Positions 11,451 to 23,164 of a stretch of 64,000 nucleotides of DNA are shown piece after piece. Under the pieces are notes generated by a model that saw only the letters and a list, made by a program, of their open reading frames with translations, was not told where the DNA came from and did not search any database. Source of the DNA: Gambelia wislizenii (taxonomy: Eukaryota > Chordata > Lepidosauria > Squamata > Crotaphytidae); NCBI GenBank assembly GCA_030847615.1, contig JAUMIR010000001.1:86973501-87037500 (forward strand), read 5' to 3'. Numbering within the stretch: position 1 is the stretch's first letter; each line of letters begins with the position of its first letter. The translations under genes were made by a program, and so were the position numbers.

Positions 11451-12639
11451 GCCAGCTGTGCCAGTGGCCCGGCAACTGCACTACCGCTACCAGCCCTTCC
11501 CTACCACGCTGCAGCAGAGAGGGGACTGGAAGCACGAAGGGATCTTTGGCTGGCGCTGCACAGAGCACTGACCCATTCCATTAAGGAAATGGGAGCAGAA
11601 CGGTCCAGCTCCACAGCGAGGATATGCCAGTGGGGAGCCAGCATATCCTGGTTCATGTAGGTGAGCCCTTAGTATATAGGTATATCCTACCCCCCCTACA
11701 AACGTATGGCCGACATCCCAAAAGTGAGTTATAATGGCATAAGTCCAACTTTTTTGATAATTTTTGGCAGAATAATTTACAGACTGCATAATGACCAAAA
11801 TCCCCTCCTCTCCAAATCTACCTTTTAAATGACACCACCTTCCCAGCACAGCCATTTCTGTGTTGCTGGAGAGCAGGAGGATCAGGAGAAATGCATCCAG
11901 TTATTTTCCTGTAGCTGGACAGGCTGCAGGGACCTCCTGAGTAATACTGTAGGTCCCTGTGGATGCCTGCTGCAGTGCATCCAACAACATGAAAAAGATG
12001 GATATAGCTCTGCTGATTTCCCCCACTTTCCAGTGACATGGAAATGGCTATGTTGGTGGGTCGATTTTGGGGATAGAACCCCCAGGTGAAATAACTGCAG
12101 AGACACAGCCATGTGCCAGACGTATGTATCTTGATTGTGATAGGTAAGGGTACAAACCATTCAAATAGTGTTGTCATTAAAGATGGAAGGATATTCACCT
12201 TTATTTGTTTACTGGCTGAAAAATAGTTTTCCTAACACTCAGGAAACCTGGCTGGGGGAAAATAACACATGGTGAGAATTTTGCACAGTTTTCACCTGAT
12301 ACTCATACGACCTGAAGTTTTTCAGGAAATTATTCTGTGTAAAAATAGGTGTTGGTTCTTTGCATGTCAGTTGTAGAGTTTTGTACAAAATCCCATTTTT
12401 GTGCCCCCCGAAAAAGGAACACTCTTTACGATAGTCACATGTTGCAAGATTTATGGGTTATTCACCTTCCAAAAAGAGCAATCTTGCACAAAAAGCTGTG
12501 GGTGTACCCAAAGCCATTATTCTCACGCAAAAAAATGCACATATGTATCTGCACAGAATAATTTCCTGAAACATTTTTGGGATGTGCTAATAACGGTGAC
12601 AACTGTGCAGAAATAATTGTTTACTCCACAGTGGAGAGA
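11451..12639. other. Unassigned sequence
   Basis: Several overlapping open frames of 70-125 codons lie on both strands at 11487-12198, but they mirror one another and show no known domain. No promoter or splice structure was recognised. Confidence 0.35.
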
Positions 12640-12768
12640 AAACTATGAAAATTATTCATTCTTACTTGTGAGGATGAAATAGACAAATGTATATTAATTG
12701 TTGATATTGATATTAATTGTTCTGTATATATCTGTTGTTCCCTGCCTTGATCCATGGGGATAGGCAGG

Positions 12769-12803
<35 letters not shown>
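12640..12803 (+). mobile_element. LINE-type 3' tail with (TTA)n microsatellite
   Basis: The phrase 'gttccctgccttgatccatgggga' followed by a (TTA)n run at 12771-12803 resembles 3' ends of degraded L2/CR1-type reptile repeats with a microsatellite tail. No coding part remains. Confidence 0.45.
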
Positions 12804-13451
12804 TGGCGTATACCTGTATAACAATGTGGAGTGTTCTATCCATAACAGTTTGGACTGTAGGCTTATCTTATTGTGTATTGGAAACTAGAATGCTCACAAA
12901 TCAACAGACACACACACTTTCCATGGTCAAAATGGGACAATAAGAAAGGTAAGAATACAGGTGCTGTCCCTGTATCCACTAACATTTTCAGATCTTTGAC
13001 AGGTTATTTGTTGGACAATAACTTCCAAAATCCTACAGTCAGTAGTAGTATGCTGGTTAGGGGAATGTGGGAGCTGTAGTCCAGAATAATTTGCCCAGAG
13101 CCAATGCAAACACAAGCCATTTGTACAGAAGGCTAGATAAATGGTTGGAGATCAAGACCAGATGCCAGTGAACAAAGTCCCAAGAGCCCGCCATGCATTC
13201 CTTGTAAGCAACACAGGGCTACTAGGAATCTGACCTTAACTATTAAGTACAGGATTTAATGTAGCAGAGGGGGTGTTTTCCCCCATCACCTGTTTTCACA
13301 GATGCCATTTTGAAGCTGTTTAATGTAAATTAAGACAGTAATCTCTCTCCTCTACATGACACAGATATTTTCTTTTTTTTGAAAATTGCCTCTAAGGAAT
13401 TGCCTCAATCAAGTTAATAGATACCGGTAGTTTATGGACTGTGAGTCCTGA

Positions 13452-13489
<38 letters not shown>

Positions 13490-14417
13490 GAAGCATCCTT
13501 GGTTTAAATGCAATTTTAAACTCTTTTGGTCTGACCAATTTATTGATTAAGTATATCCTGTTGTATCCTGCTGCATCTAGCACAATGAATGTCTTTCTCA
13601 ATTTCTCCACTGAATACTTTTTTTCCAAACTGAAGAACTAAATTCCCCAAGTAGCTGGGGTCTTCTGTCAATTCTAGCATCTATCAATAATTGCTATTAA
13701 TTTTCCCAAAGGTGACTCCTCTGTGGATTAAACTGCATTCTTCCCCTTGCCACAAACGTGGAAAACAAATCTACATGATAATACTGAGAAGATCTTGTAG
13801 AGATGCTCTGATATACCTATAAATGAATTTGTCTCTGAGGTGTCCTGATGCTTTTATATTTTGCTATTTTCCAGAAGGCCCAGGGTTGTTTTCTGTTTAC
13901 TAGGAATTTCTCACATACAGCCTGCTGGCAAAAGGTGGAAACAGAATAGTTGAGCCTCCAGAGAGCTCAACACAGAGAGTGATAAGAGAAGAAAAGTCCC
14001 TCAGCGGCAAAAGGAATGAGCTCTTTCAGAATGTTCTATTGTTTTGTTTTGCTCTGAGGCTTCCAGTAGCATATATATCTAGTGATGTGTTTGAAAGATT
14101 CCTTTTATCATGCTTGGACATGGAAAAAAAAAATCTACCAGAATTTTTTTATAGCACCTTGTTTCAGGAGTGTAGCTTAGGGGGTGGAAAGAAATTAGGG
14201 CATTCCTTTCAAATAGAAATTTCTACCCCCAATGAAATTTTCCTTCAGTTCCCATGTTTTTAGCATTGTAGCAAGACAATGAAAATCATTCACACTTAGA
14301 ACTTTTATATTTGTTGTGTTTGCATACTCTTGGTAACTTTGCTTGCCCTATTCTTTGGATGCCTAAACTATGGCCAAGATCATGCATCAAACCATTTATC
14401 TCCCTATCCATCCTCTA
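12804..14417. other. Unassigned sequence with simple repeats
   Basis: Contains an (AC)n run with an AT extension at 13455-13488 and a weak palindromic repeat fragment at about 13010-13095. No gene recognised. Confidence 0.4.
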
Positions 14418-14677
14418 AAACCCACCTTAAATGCAAGACAGCCCTTTGAAGTGACAGAGGCCTGTGCTGCTGGCCAGTGGGGCACTGTAGAATGATGTGA
14501 ACAGCCCCCTCTCACCAGCAAGCAATGCTGTCAGCAACAGCAGCAGGGTTGCAACTCTTTATCACTGTGTAGCTCACTGGCAGGAGGGGGCTGGTCACAT
14601 CATCCTGCAGTGCCCACTAAGCCAGCAGGAGAGACCTCCATTGCTCAGGATGACTCACTGGCTTTTAAGGTGGATTT
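14418..14677. repeat. Imperfect long inverted repeat (foldback element)
   Basis: The left arm (about 14418-14525, starting 'aaacccacctta') pairs with the right arm (about 14570-14677, ending 'taaggtggattt') at what I judge to be roughly three quarters identity. The loop is about 45 bases. Matching landmarks are 'gggcactgtagaatgatgtgaacagcccc' in the left arm and its complement in the right. Nothing is encoded. It looks like a decayed foldback DNA transposon. Confidence 0.6.
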
Positions 14678-15234
14678 CAGAGTCATTTTGCAGTCATGAC
14701 ATTTGTGGCACAGTCACAATTGAGAATACAAAGCAGTTACGATGTCCTAAGTCTAACATATGACATTGTAACCATATGACAAGATGCCAGACTATATTTC
14801 TAAATGCTCAACTAAAGTTTTAAGTTACCGCAATGCTAAAAATTTGGGGGCTGAAAGCAAATTTAATTGGGAGGCAGATTTTTTTATTGGAGGAGCAATG
14901 ATCTCGTTTTGACCTCCCTCCAGTAGCTACTCCCTGCCTTGTTTGGAATGTATGAGATAAATTACAAGAAAAACAGAGTATGCTCAAATGCTGGGCCAGT
15001 ATTTATATATATTCCTGCCCACCCCACCCCCACTAGATACTTCCTCTGAAAACATGCACATTAAATGGAATAAAGCACTGAATTCTATGGGTTTGTCTAT
15101 ACAGCAGCTGAGACTTGTCTTAATGGTTTTACAGCCCCCATAAACTTCAAATGCCCTCTAGCCATAAGATGGCAGCCATGAGTCAAAAAAGACACCCCTC
15201 CCATGTTATCACATTAGCAATGGCTGCGGGGGGG
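14678..15234. other. Unassigned AT-rich sequence
   Basis: No gene, named repeat or strong structure seen. Confidence 0.4.
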
Positions 15235-15465
15235 GAGAGCTTTCCTCCCTTATCTGGTCCCTGGGGATGATGACAGACAGTGGCACCGGGGGCGGGGCGG
15301 GGCGGGGCGGGTAAGGGAGGAGGGCTGTCTTGTCTTCTTCTCCCTCCTCCCTTACCTGGTACCTGCAGCAACAACAGCAGCCACATGTGCGGGGGAACCA
15401 GGTAAGGGAGGAGGTCTGTCTTATCCTCTTCTCTCTTCCTGATCCTGGCAGCAGCAGCCACAGCA
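15235..15465. repeat. Diverged ~93-bp GC-rich tandem repeat with (GGGGC)n
   Basis: The block 'ggtaagggaggagg(g/t)ctgtctt' appears at about 15309 and again at about 15402, a 93-bp period, with a degraded third unit upstream. A (GGGGC)n run at 15290-15310 could form G-quadruplex DNA. Opposite-strand copies of 'cctcctcccttacctgg' inside a unit also make it self-complementary. The small frames on both strands here are by-products of the repeat. Confidence 0.6.
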
Positions 15466-15872
15466 TGGGGCACATCTTATTTGGTCCATGGCTACATCTC
15501 ATAGAGAGCACCTTATGTCATGGATGATCATATGGGCATCATATGATGTAATATGATGAGCTGTTTCTGTGCACCAAAACAGCTCTCTCTGTTTCTGTTC
15601 CCTTGCCAATGATTGCAAACATCCACAACAAAACTCACACTGCTGTTGTGACAATCAGTGTGAGGGAACAGCTGTGCACAAAGGCTCATCAAGTGCCAAC
15701 AGCCATTCCCTGGAGCTATTTGATGCCATCTGAAAATGCTGATGCTTCTAACAGGTAAACAAGCAACAATGCTGAGTGTAAGCTATTGCAAATGCTGTTC
15801 TACTGTCAAAGGAGATAAATTCCCATTTCAGCTTGAAGCACATGAAGTAATGCTAGAGTTATAAAGAAGTGT

Positions 15873-16070
15873 TAGAATCATAGAATCATACAGTTGGAAA
15901 AGACCACAAGGGCCATTCAATCCAACCCCCTACTATGCAGGAATACCCAGTCCAAGCACTCCCAACAGATGGCAATCCAGCCTCTGTTTAAAAACCTCCA
16001 AAGAAGGAGACTCCACCACACTCTGAGGCAGTGCATTCCACTTCCGAACAGCTCTTACTGTTAGGGCTTC
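15873..16070 (-). mobile_element. CR1 LINE 3' end
   Basis: Starting at 15873, 'agaatcatagaatcatacagttggaaaagaccacaagggcc' (shown here as landmarks only) is the reverse complement of the CR1 3' end with its ATTCTATGAT-type octamer tail. The copy is 5'-truncated after about 200 bp and carries no ORF. Confidence 0.8.
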
Positions 16071-17064
16071 TGAATGCACCCCACTTCTGCAGACTCTGAC
16101 TAGAGTATTTACTCGGAGAAGTCAATCTTCAAATTATTTCCATTCAGAAAATGATGAATTTGTTAAGTTCAATTATTCATGGTTTCTCATTCTTCCAGCA
16201 TTTGCTTTCTCCAATTTTTGCATCAGTCTTTGTTTAAATATGCAGAATAATCCTGCATGGTTTTGCCCACATATCTTCTATTATATGCCCCTTTGTAGAC
16301 TTTTCAACATACATGCATTTTTGCAAGTATTTTCCTCAATATAATAATGTTTGTGCACACTTTCCCCTATTATCTAAGCATTTTTTTCAGGGGATGATAG
16401 GACACTCAATCCCATGCAGAAGCCAAAAACTATGTCAGCATACTTAGTAGCAACCCATTCCCAAGAATAGTCAGACACAGATAAGCAGGAAGCACTTTTA
16501 TCTTCAGTCAAACAGTTGCAATATGTACAAATATTTACAATTGAAGGACAAACTGCTTCACCAGGCATCAGCATTCACAAGAAGAGTGTGAGCTTTGAAC
16601 TAGCTCATACATACATATATATATATATATATATACATATACAGGACATTGTCCTCTAGTGGCCTGACTAGGCATGACTTGGTAGTTGATAGAGTCAGCC
16701 ATTATGACTCAGCATGATTCTGCAGTTGTTCGGCCATTTTATAATGGAGTTCAGTCTCTAACTCCTGACATTTTTGTATACATATTTTTCATTTGCCAAG
16801 TTCAATACAAAATTCAGAAAGGTCTGGCTATTGCTGTATTACTGTGTTCCAGTTTGGGAAATGCATAGTTAAGAAACTTGCATAAAATGTGAACTAAATG
16901 AATTTCTCAACCATCCCTACTTATATCTTGGATTTGATTATGTACAAACCTCAGGATGCAACAATTTAAAATGCAGGAAAAAGACCCAACATAGTGTATT
17001 CTTCTGTTATATTTTGAGTGTGTATGTGCCTTCAAGTTACCTGTTGACTAATGGTGGATTTGTA
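16071..17064. other. Unassigned sequence with (TA)n
   Basis: Includes a (TA)n run at about 16615-16636 and, near 17025-17050, a short fragment resembling the BovB/Sauria 3' end on the minus strand. No gene. Confidence 0.4.
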
Positions 17065-18000
17065 ATTGGTTGACCAACTGAACCCCAAGGGTAATCACCA
17101 ATGTCTCCTCTTCATCCTGGGGAGAAGTTGATAGTTTTGGCCCAGCTCTCCAATCTGTTAAGATCATTTTGAATTCTGATCCTGTTGTCTGAGGTATTTG
17201 CTATCCCTCCTAATTTGGCACATCTGCAAATTTGATAAGCTTGGCCTCTATTCCATCATCCAAGTCATTAATAAAAATGTTGAATTGCACTGGGCTTAGG
17301 ACAGAACCCTGTGGCACCCCACTAGTCACTTCTCTCCAGGATGAAGAGGAGCCATTGGTATCCTTTGGGTTTGGTCAGTCAACCAATTACAAATCCACCT
17401 AACAATAGCATTGTCTAGCCCACATTTTACTAACTTAATTGCAAGAATATCATGGGGGAATTTGTTGAAGGCCTTACTGAAGTCAAGATATGCTACATCT
17501 GCAGCATTCCCTTCATCTACAAAGCTTGTAACTATAAAAAGAGAGAGATAAGATTAGTCTGACATGAACTTATTTTTGAAAAACCCATGTTGACCTTTAG
17601 TAAACATGACATCCCTTTCTAAGTGCTTACAGACAATCTGTTTAATGATCTGGTCTAGAATCTATTGTCTGGCTGACTGTGAGATAATTGATTGGGTCCA
17701 CTTTCCCCCCTTTTTTGAATATGGGGACAACAACAGGAGAAGTCTGCTGGGACTTCTCCTGTTCTTGAAGAATTCTCAAATATCATTGCCAGTGGTTCTG
17801 AATTACTTTTGTCATTTGTTTTAATACTCTTGTATGTAGTTCATCTGGCCCTGGAGACTTGAATTCATTTAGAGTAGCCAGGAATTCCTGTACTACTTCT
17901 TTACCTATTCTTTACTGCATTTCCCCTATTGCATTAACTGCTCCATTTCTCCCAGGTTGGACACTGTATTCCTTCTTCACTACCTGTATATTTGCTTTGG
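17065..18000 (-). pseudogene. CR1-type LINE ORF2 fragment (reverse transcriptase)
   Basis: Minus-strand conceptual translation, with frameshifts, shows CR1 RT landmarks in order: a VVVPIFKKG-like block near 17720, a VAYLDFSKAFNKFPHDIL-like block near 17470-17510, an AIVRWICNWL block near 17380, and LSTFLLMTW / KLIKFAD blocks near 17220-17290. The catalytic FADD is degraded (reads FADV), and stops and indels break the frame. It covers roughly the fingers-palm region of RT and has neither the endonuclease nor the 3' UTR. It is an old, dead copy. Confidence 0.75.
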
Positions 18001-18113
18001 TAGCTGACCGTGTCTGTTACACTCAGGTATATGGGGTTTTTTGTGTGGTGTGTGTGTGTGGGAGATCTGCCAAAAGGGTTAGTACTCTTGATTGAGTGAT
18101 TCAATATAACTAA

Positions 18114-18680
18114 GGACTTTATCAGATGCACTAAATACAGCATCATCACAATGCCACGTAAACACAAAAGGGTGCGCGTACCACATGACTTCACCCTTTC
18201 GTGTTTATGTCAAGTCAAAAAACCCATACTTTTTTATTGCTGGCTTAAGCCATGGTGCTTTAGGGCCAGCATTGCTGGTGTATGAAACTTTGTGCCATTT
18301 AACTATGTGAATGCATTGTAAATGGCCAGTCTGGCGTGAACACTTCCAGGTGAGATCACAATATCCAGGTAGGTGGCACACTTTTTATCACCCTCCCCAG
18401 TTTACTTGTAAGTTTTAAAGTGTGTGTATGTGCTTTGTGTAACTTTTGTGTGTTGTTTTTGGTTGTTTTTAAAATGTCCCGCGTGAGTGTCTTCTCGTGA
18501 GAATCCACAGGATTTTGAATGAGGAGATGAGTGGAGCTCCATTCACTTCCTCATTTGTTGCCAGGAAGCCTTTGGACGGGAGGGAAGGTAAGTGCAGCTT
18601 GGGGAGTTCTTTTGCCGGCATTAAAATGGAAAAGTTATACCAGCAAAAGGATGGGCTTTTGCAGGGTGGTCTGAAAATCC
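18114..18680 (+). mobile_element. TTATCAGA-group MITE, copy A
   Basis: It begins GGACTTTATCAGATG after TAA (18111-18113) and ends in the degraded terminus GTGGTCTGAAAATCC before TGA, so the 3-bp target duplication is imperfect. Internal landmarks of the group are present: 'cttctcgtgagaat' near 18490 and 'ggagctccattcacttcc' near 18535. There is no ORF of note. Confidence 0.75.
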
Positions 18681-20427
18681 TGAATGTAGAGAGTTTTTAA
18701 GACTGAGTTTGCAAACTGAGCTAAGATGCCAAACACACATACTAAATGAGTGTGCAGAGTATAGAGATGGATTGTTTTTTCCCATGGTTGTTTTCTTTTT
18801 CTTGATGTTCATTCATTTTGGAACCCCCACATATTATTGTTCCTTTCTGAAATAATTGAAAACAGCGAGGCATTGGGTTCATTTCCCTCTCTGGTAGAAC
18901 TTAGCAGTAAGGAACTCTGTGGTATACTTGTGGGGAAATAAATACAAATACACCAAATATTGGTATGCTTCATTTTCTCCATGAGTTAAGCTTTTTGGAA
19001 TTAACAAGGAATCTGGCTTGTCCCTGTAGGACTAAGTCAGACGTGAGATATTCATCCATACAGAAGCAAGCTTTGACCTTCCTTGGGAAGATGTTTTTCA
19101 TCAGAATTCCAATCAAATGTTCCTTAGCAATGGTAACTTCTGAAGCATAAAAGGAAGAAAAATTTCCAAGCTGACAAGAGAAGTAATTTAGTATTATCCA
19201 CACCGTCCCATCCCATCCCATCCCATCCCACCCCACTACACACACGCACACACACACACACACACACACACTTTTCATGCTATTAAGTGACAAATATCAT
19301 ATTCTTGAAGTTCAAGCAGATACAGTTTGAAAAACAGCTTCATGATGGATAGTAGGGCTTTTAATCATTGTCTCCAGCGAAGTGCTCTGTGAGCTCCCAA
19401 AGCAGCTGGGAAGCTTCTTCATGTCTTTAGACAAGGAAATAGCCTGGAGTATGCTAACTCTCTGTTTTATAATTGCACTCTTGTGTCAATGTCATATTGT
19501 GAAAGCTGAGGGAGGCATGCAACCAGTCATCTTTACATTCAAAAATAGAGCTGGGTAAGCATACACTAACATGTTCGTTGCTCGGCGATTACAACCCAAA
19601 GTGATAATGTGCATGTGTGAAACATCACTCAGAGACCAAACCCCAGAGATACACATTTCATATGAGCTCATCTTCAACACAACAGAACATTCAGAAGCAA
19701 GCTATCCAGTGACAAAGAACTGCATGGTGTTCTAGAGGTACTGAATGTGTGCATCTTATCTCATTGTGGGTTGGACTGAAATAAAGGATTTAAGTGCTCT
19801 TGTAGTCAGGATTGCTGCCAGCTTTAGCCAAATGAAAATCTGCATAGGATTTTAAATTTTTAAAAGTTATTATGAGCCCAATGATCTCTAGCGTAGACAC
19901 AGCTGCTGCTAAGCTCAACAGAACTTATTTGCAGTTTCATATTGGAAAGCTGAAATCTATATAAACACATATGTAAAATCTTTGCTCTCATGTGCCAGAT
20001 GCTTGGATATCAAATAGAGATATGGAACAGGAAATGTGTGCATATATATCCATACATCCCAAGAATTTTCACCACCAACATTTGCAAAGGAGAATGGAGA
20101 TAGGAAATTATTTCAACTCTATTTTTCAGTTTTGGATTGTATTTCAGAAGATTATCTTTGCACTTGGGAAGATAGATCTTCCTCCAGACAAATCTATGTG
20201 ATTAGCCAGACAAATCTATGTGACTAGCATGCAACGATGTTTGGATTTTTATGTTGTCCAAACCAAAGTATTTCAGCATTCACAGGGGGCTGGGGTACCA
20301 ACTTAAACTCTAGGAAGCGTAACATGGAAATAATACTTTCTACTAAGGTATTTAACTTTTAGTTTAACTAGGACCCATATATTTGATATTCTTAAGTATG
20401 ATTTCCCCATGAAAGAAACCTTAATGG
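18681..20427. other. Unassigned sequence with compound microsatellite
   Basis: A compound (TCCCA)n-(CA)n microsatellite lies at about 19204-19272. The rest is AT-rich with no recognisable gene. An imperfect direct repeat 'agacaaatctatgtgattagc/ctagc' occurs at about 20187-20228. Confidence 0.45.
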
Positions 20428-21418
20428 TGAAAGGTCTGGAGGCCATGTCCTATGAGGAGCAGCTTAAGGAGCTGGATATGCTTAGGACTTTGTAAGACCA
20501 GGCAAATATGGCATCATAAGGATGCCTAATGATTGCAAAAGGGTACAAACACCAGACGACATCATCCTTCGGTGATCATACATTGTCAAAAACCTGTTCC
20601 TTTTTATTGATGGGCCAAGCCATCAATAGATAGGCCATGGTGCTTTGTTGCTGGCATTGCCAGCCTTTGAATCCACATGCCATTGTGCTCATGTGATTAC
20701 ATAGTCAATGACAGAACACTTCCGAGTGAAATTGTGACAGCCGGGTAAGAGGCACTCTTTTTTATGATACCCCCCCCCATTTACTTGTAAGTTGTAGAAT
20801 GTGTTTCTATGCTTTTCTGAATGTTTTATGTGTTTACTTTGTTTTCATTTTTGAATTTCCTGTAGCATCTTCTCATGAGAATTGGTAAGATTTCAGCCCC
20901 AGAAGTAAACAGAGCTCCATTCATGCTCTGTTACTGCTGGGCGTGCCTCATTGATGCTGGTCTGGTAGTGGCGGGTTCTTTTGCCAGCATAAAAAAACAT
21001 TTTAAAATATGCTCACAAAAGAACATTAATGGGTGTGTGTGTCTGATTAAGTCCTTAGTCTGCAGAAGAGAAGGTTAAGAGGTGACATGATAGCCATGTT
21101 TAAATACTTGAAAGGATGTCACATTGAAGAAGGAGCAAACATGTGTTCTATTGCTCCAGAGACTACAACAGGGACTCAGACCGCAGGAGAAAAGATTCCA
21201 CCCAAACATTAGGAAGAATTTCCTGAGAGTAAGAGCTGTTTAACAGTGGAATACTCTGCCTGGAGTATGGTGGGGTCTCCTTCTTTGGAGGTTTTTAAAC
21301 AGAGGTTGGATGGCCATCTGTTGAGAGTGCTTTGATTGGGTATTCCGGCATGGGAGGGGGTTGGACTAGATGGCCCTTGTGGTCTCTTCCAATTCTATGA
21401 TTGTATGATTTTATGATT
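20428..21418 (+). mobile_element. CR1 LINE 3' end, split by a MITE
   Basis: Two halves, about 20428-20484 and 21055-21418, join into one CR1 3' region ('...gagctggatatgctta' + 'gtctgcagaagagaagg...'). It ends with 'ttctatgattgtatgattttatgattct', the CR1 octamer-type tail. The insertion is MITE copy B, so CR1 arrived first. No intact ORF remains. Confidence 0.85.
20485..21054 (+). mobile_element. TTATCAGA-group MITE, copy B, with TTA duplication
   Basis: The ends are GGACTTTGTAAGACC and GTCTGATTAAGTCC. The host CR1 sequence is interrupted exactly, and TTA is duplicated on both sides (20482-20484 and 21055-21057). A 3-bp TWA duplication is the hallmark of PIF/Harbinger-type elements, so a Harbinger-related source is possible. 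The interior has 'cttctcatgagaat' near 20868 and 'agagctccattcatgctc' near 20910. Confidence 0.8.
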
Positions 21419-22150
21419 CTAGAATAGAGTGAGATTGAGAGCCATTGATGGGTTTTCCCCATCAATGAAAAGGTGCACTCCAACAAAAAGTTAAATACAA
21501 ACTGGCAACAGGACAGAGACAATGTCATGTGATACAGCACTGTACATGCCTCATGTGATGTCTCTCATCAACATTAGCCAGTATCGCCAAAGGTGATGGA
21601 GCCTAGTAGTTGAAGTTCAACAATATCTGGAACAAACCACATGAAAAATGAGTCATAAGTACTGGTTTCAATGGGAGAGATGAGAAGACAAAGCCTAGAT
21701 ATGTGTGTTTTTCCTGACTCTACTAAAAATTAGTAAGAAATGTGACATTTATTGGTTATCCAAGAACTTTGAGCTTTTTTTTTTTTTTTTTGCACAAGAA
21801 TAAATGATATTAAATAATTGAGAGGCCAGTAGGATAAAGAAAAAGAAATTCCTTTCCATCATTGACAAGGCAATCAGACTGGAGAGTGGGAAAGAAATGG
21901 GGGAAGTGGGATATAAATTTATATAAATGCACTTACGTTTTATAAGTTTATGTAATGAATCCCAGACAAATAATGAACATACCCACTAAGATTTTACCTC
22001 AAAGACAAGCCAATATTTGAAAAAAAAAAAAAACTTTTGAGGACTATGAACTCCCAGAATTTCCCAGTCAGCGTGGGCATACTAGCTAGAGGCTTATGGA
22101 CACACAAGTAAATTTCCCCAGCTTTGGATAAAAATGAGTATTTCTTTAGT
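21419..22150. other. Unassigned sequence
   Basis: Contains a poly-T run at about 21777-21792 and a poly-A run at about 22019-22033. No gene. Confidence 0.4.
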
Positions 22151-22640
22151 TCAGGGGTGGACAACTGTGGAGGGGGCATGTACCAGTCTTCACTTCCATA
22201 CTACCTGGTGGGCTGAACCAGTGTAACTAACCTCCCAGACCCCCTAAGAAATTTTAAAATACTTTTCCAGAAGATTCCACATAGACCCGCCACTAACAGC
22301 TCAAAAATTCCTGCAAAACACCATGGTTTTGTCACACCTCACCCCCTCCACATGCCTTGAAAAGCCCCAGAATAAAAAAGAAATCAGCTGAAAAATGATC
22401 AAAATAGAAACAAGAAGTGAACGTTGTCACTTCCAGTTTTCATTTTAGCTGATTGGGGGGGGGGGGTTTGCTTGTGAGGGATTTTCAATGTATCTTGTGA
22501 GGGCTAGGGGGAAATGCATTTGAGCCATTTTGAGCTTTTTATTATTTGGGGGAGCTTGGGGGGCTTCAGGGGGGCTTCAAAGCCTTCATTTTGGGCCCCA
22601 AGGGCCATGTGCAGCCCCTGGGCTACATTATTGCAATTAT
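22150..22640 (+). mobile_element. hAT-like non-autonomous element, tentative
   Basis: The left end 'caggggtggacaactgtgg' resembles Charlie-type hAT termini. The interior is G-rich with a run of G at about 22447-22459 and ends near 'ggccatgtgcagcccctggg'. The right terminus is not cleanly defined and no 8-bp duplication was found. Confidence 0.4.
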
Positions 22641-23160
22641 AAGATTGGGGGGGGGGAGAGTACAGCTAAGATCTTATTTGTCCTCTGATAGAGTTTAAAT
22701 CACTGCCATGTTGGTACTGAGGGGGCAACAAGTGCTTCTTCTTCCCAAAATACTCAAAAGCAGCTGGTTGTAATGCCTGGGTATTGCTTTGCTCCCCTGG
22801 CCACTGATTAGTCATAGGGATATGCCTGACTGGATGCCCTTGTCTTGGGGGGGGGGCTAACAGCTGCATCCTCTTTTCTGGGTGTCCAAAGACAGCTGGT
22901 TGCCACCTATGGGCAATCAATGGATGGAGGTGGACCAGGAGCCTCCATACATAAGGTACTTGTGTCCCCAAGGTGAAGAGGTCCTGGGTACCTTCTGGTG
23001 TCGCATCTTTAAAAGTACTTATACTGGTGTAACCAGGGGGATTCTGACCTCTGGTGCCAATGAATTATGCTAACTGGCAAGGGGAGGGTGGTGGTAGAGG
23101 TTTCCATTTGGATCACAACTGAGCTGAAAAAGATGCATCTTTCCTCATCTCGTGCTTCAG
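22641..23160. other. Unassigned sequence
   Basis: Short G runs at about 22648-22657 and 22848-22856. Small frames on both strands, none recognisable. Confidence 0.35.
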
Positions 23161-23164
23161 TCCC

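Noticed and set aside
11487..12198. A host gene exon suggested by overlapping frames of about 120 codons
   Set aside because: Frames on both strands mirror each other, with no known domain, splice signals or codon bias that I could establish by eye.
12621..12824. Poly-asparagine protein on the minus strand
   Set aside because: Translation of a (TTA)n microsatellite at the tail of a degraded LINE-type repeat.
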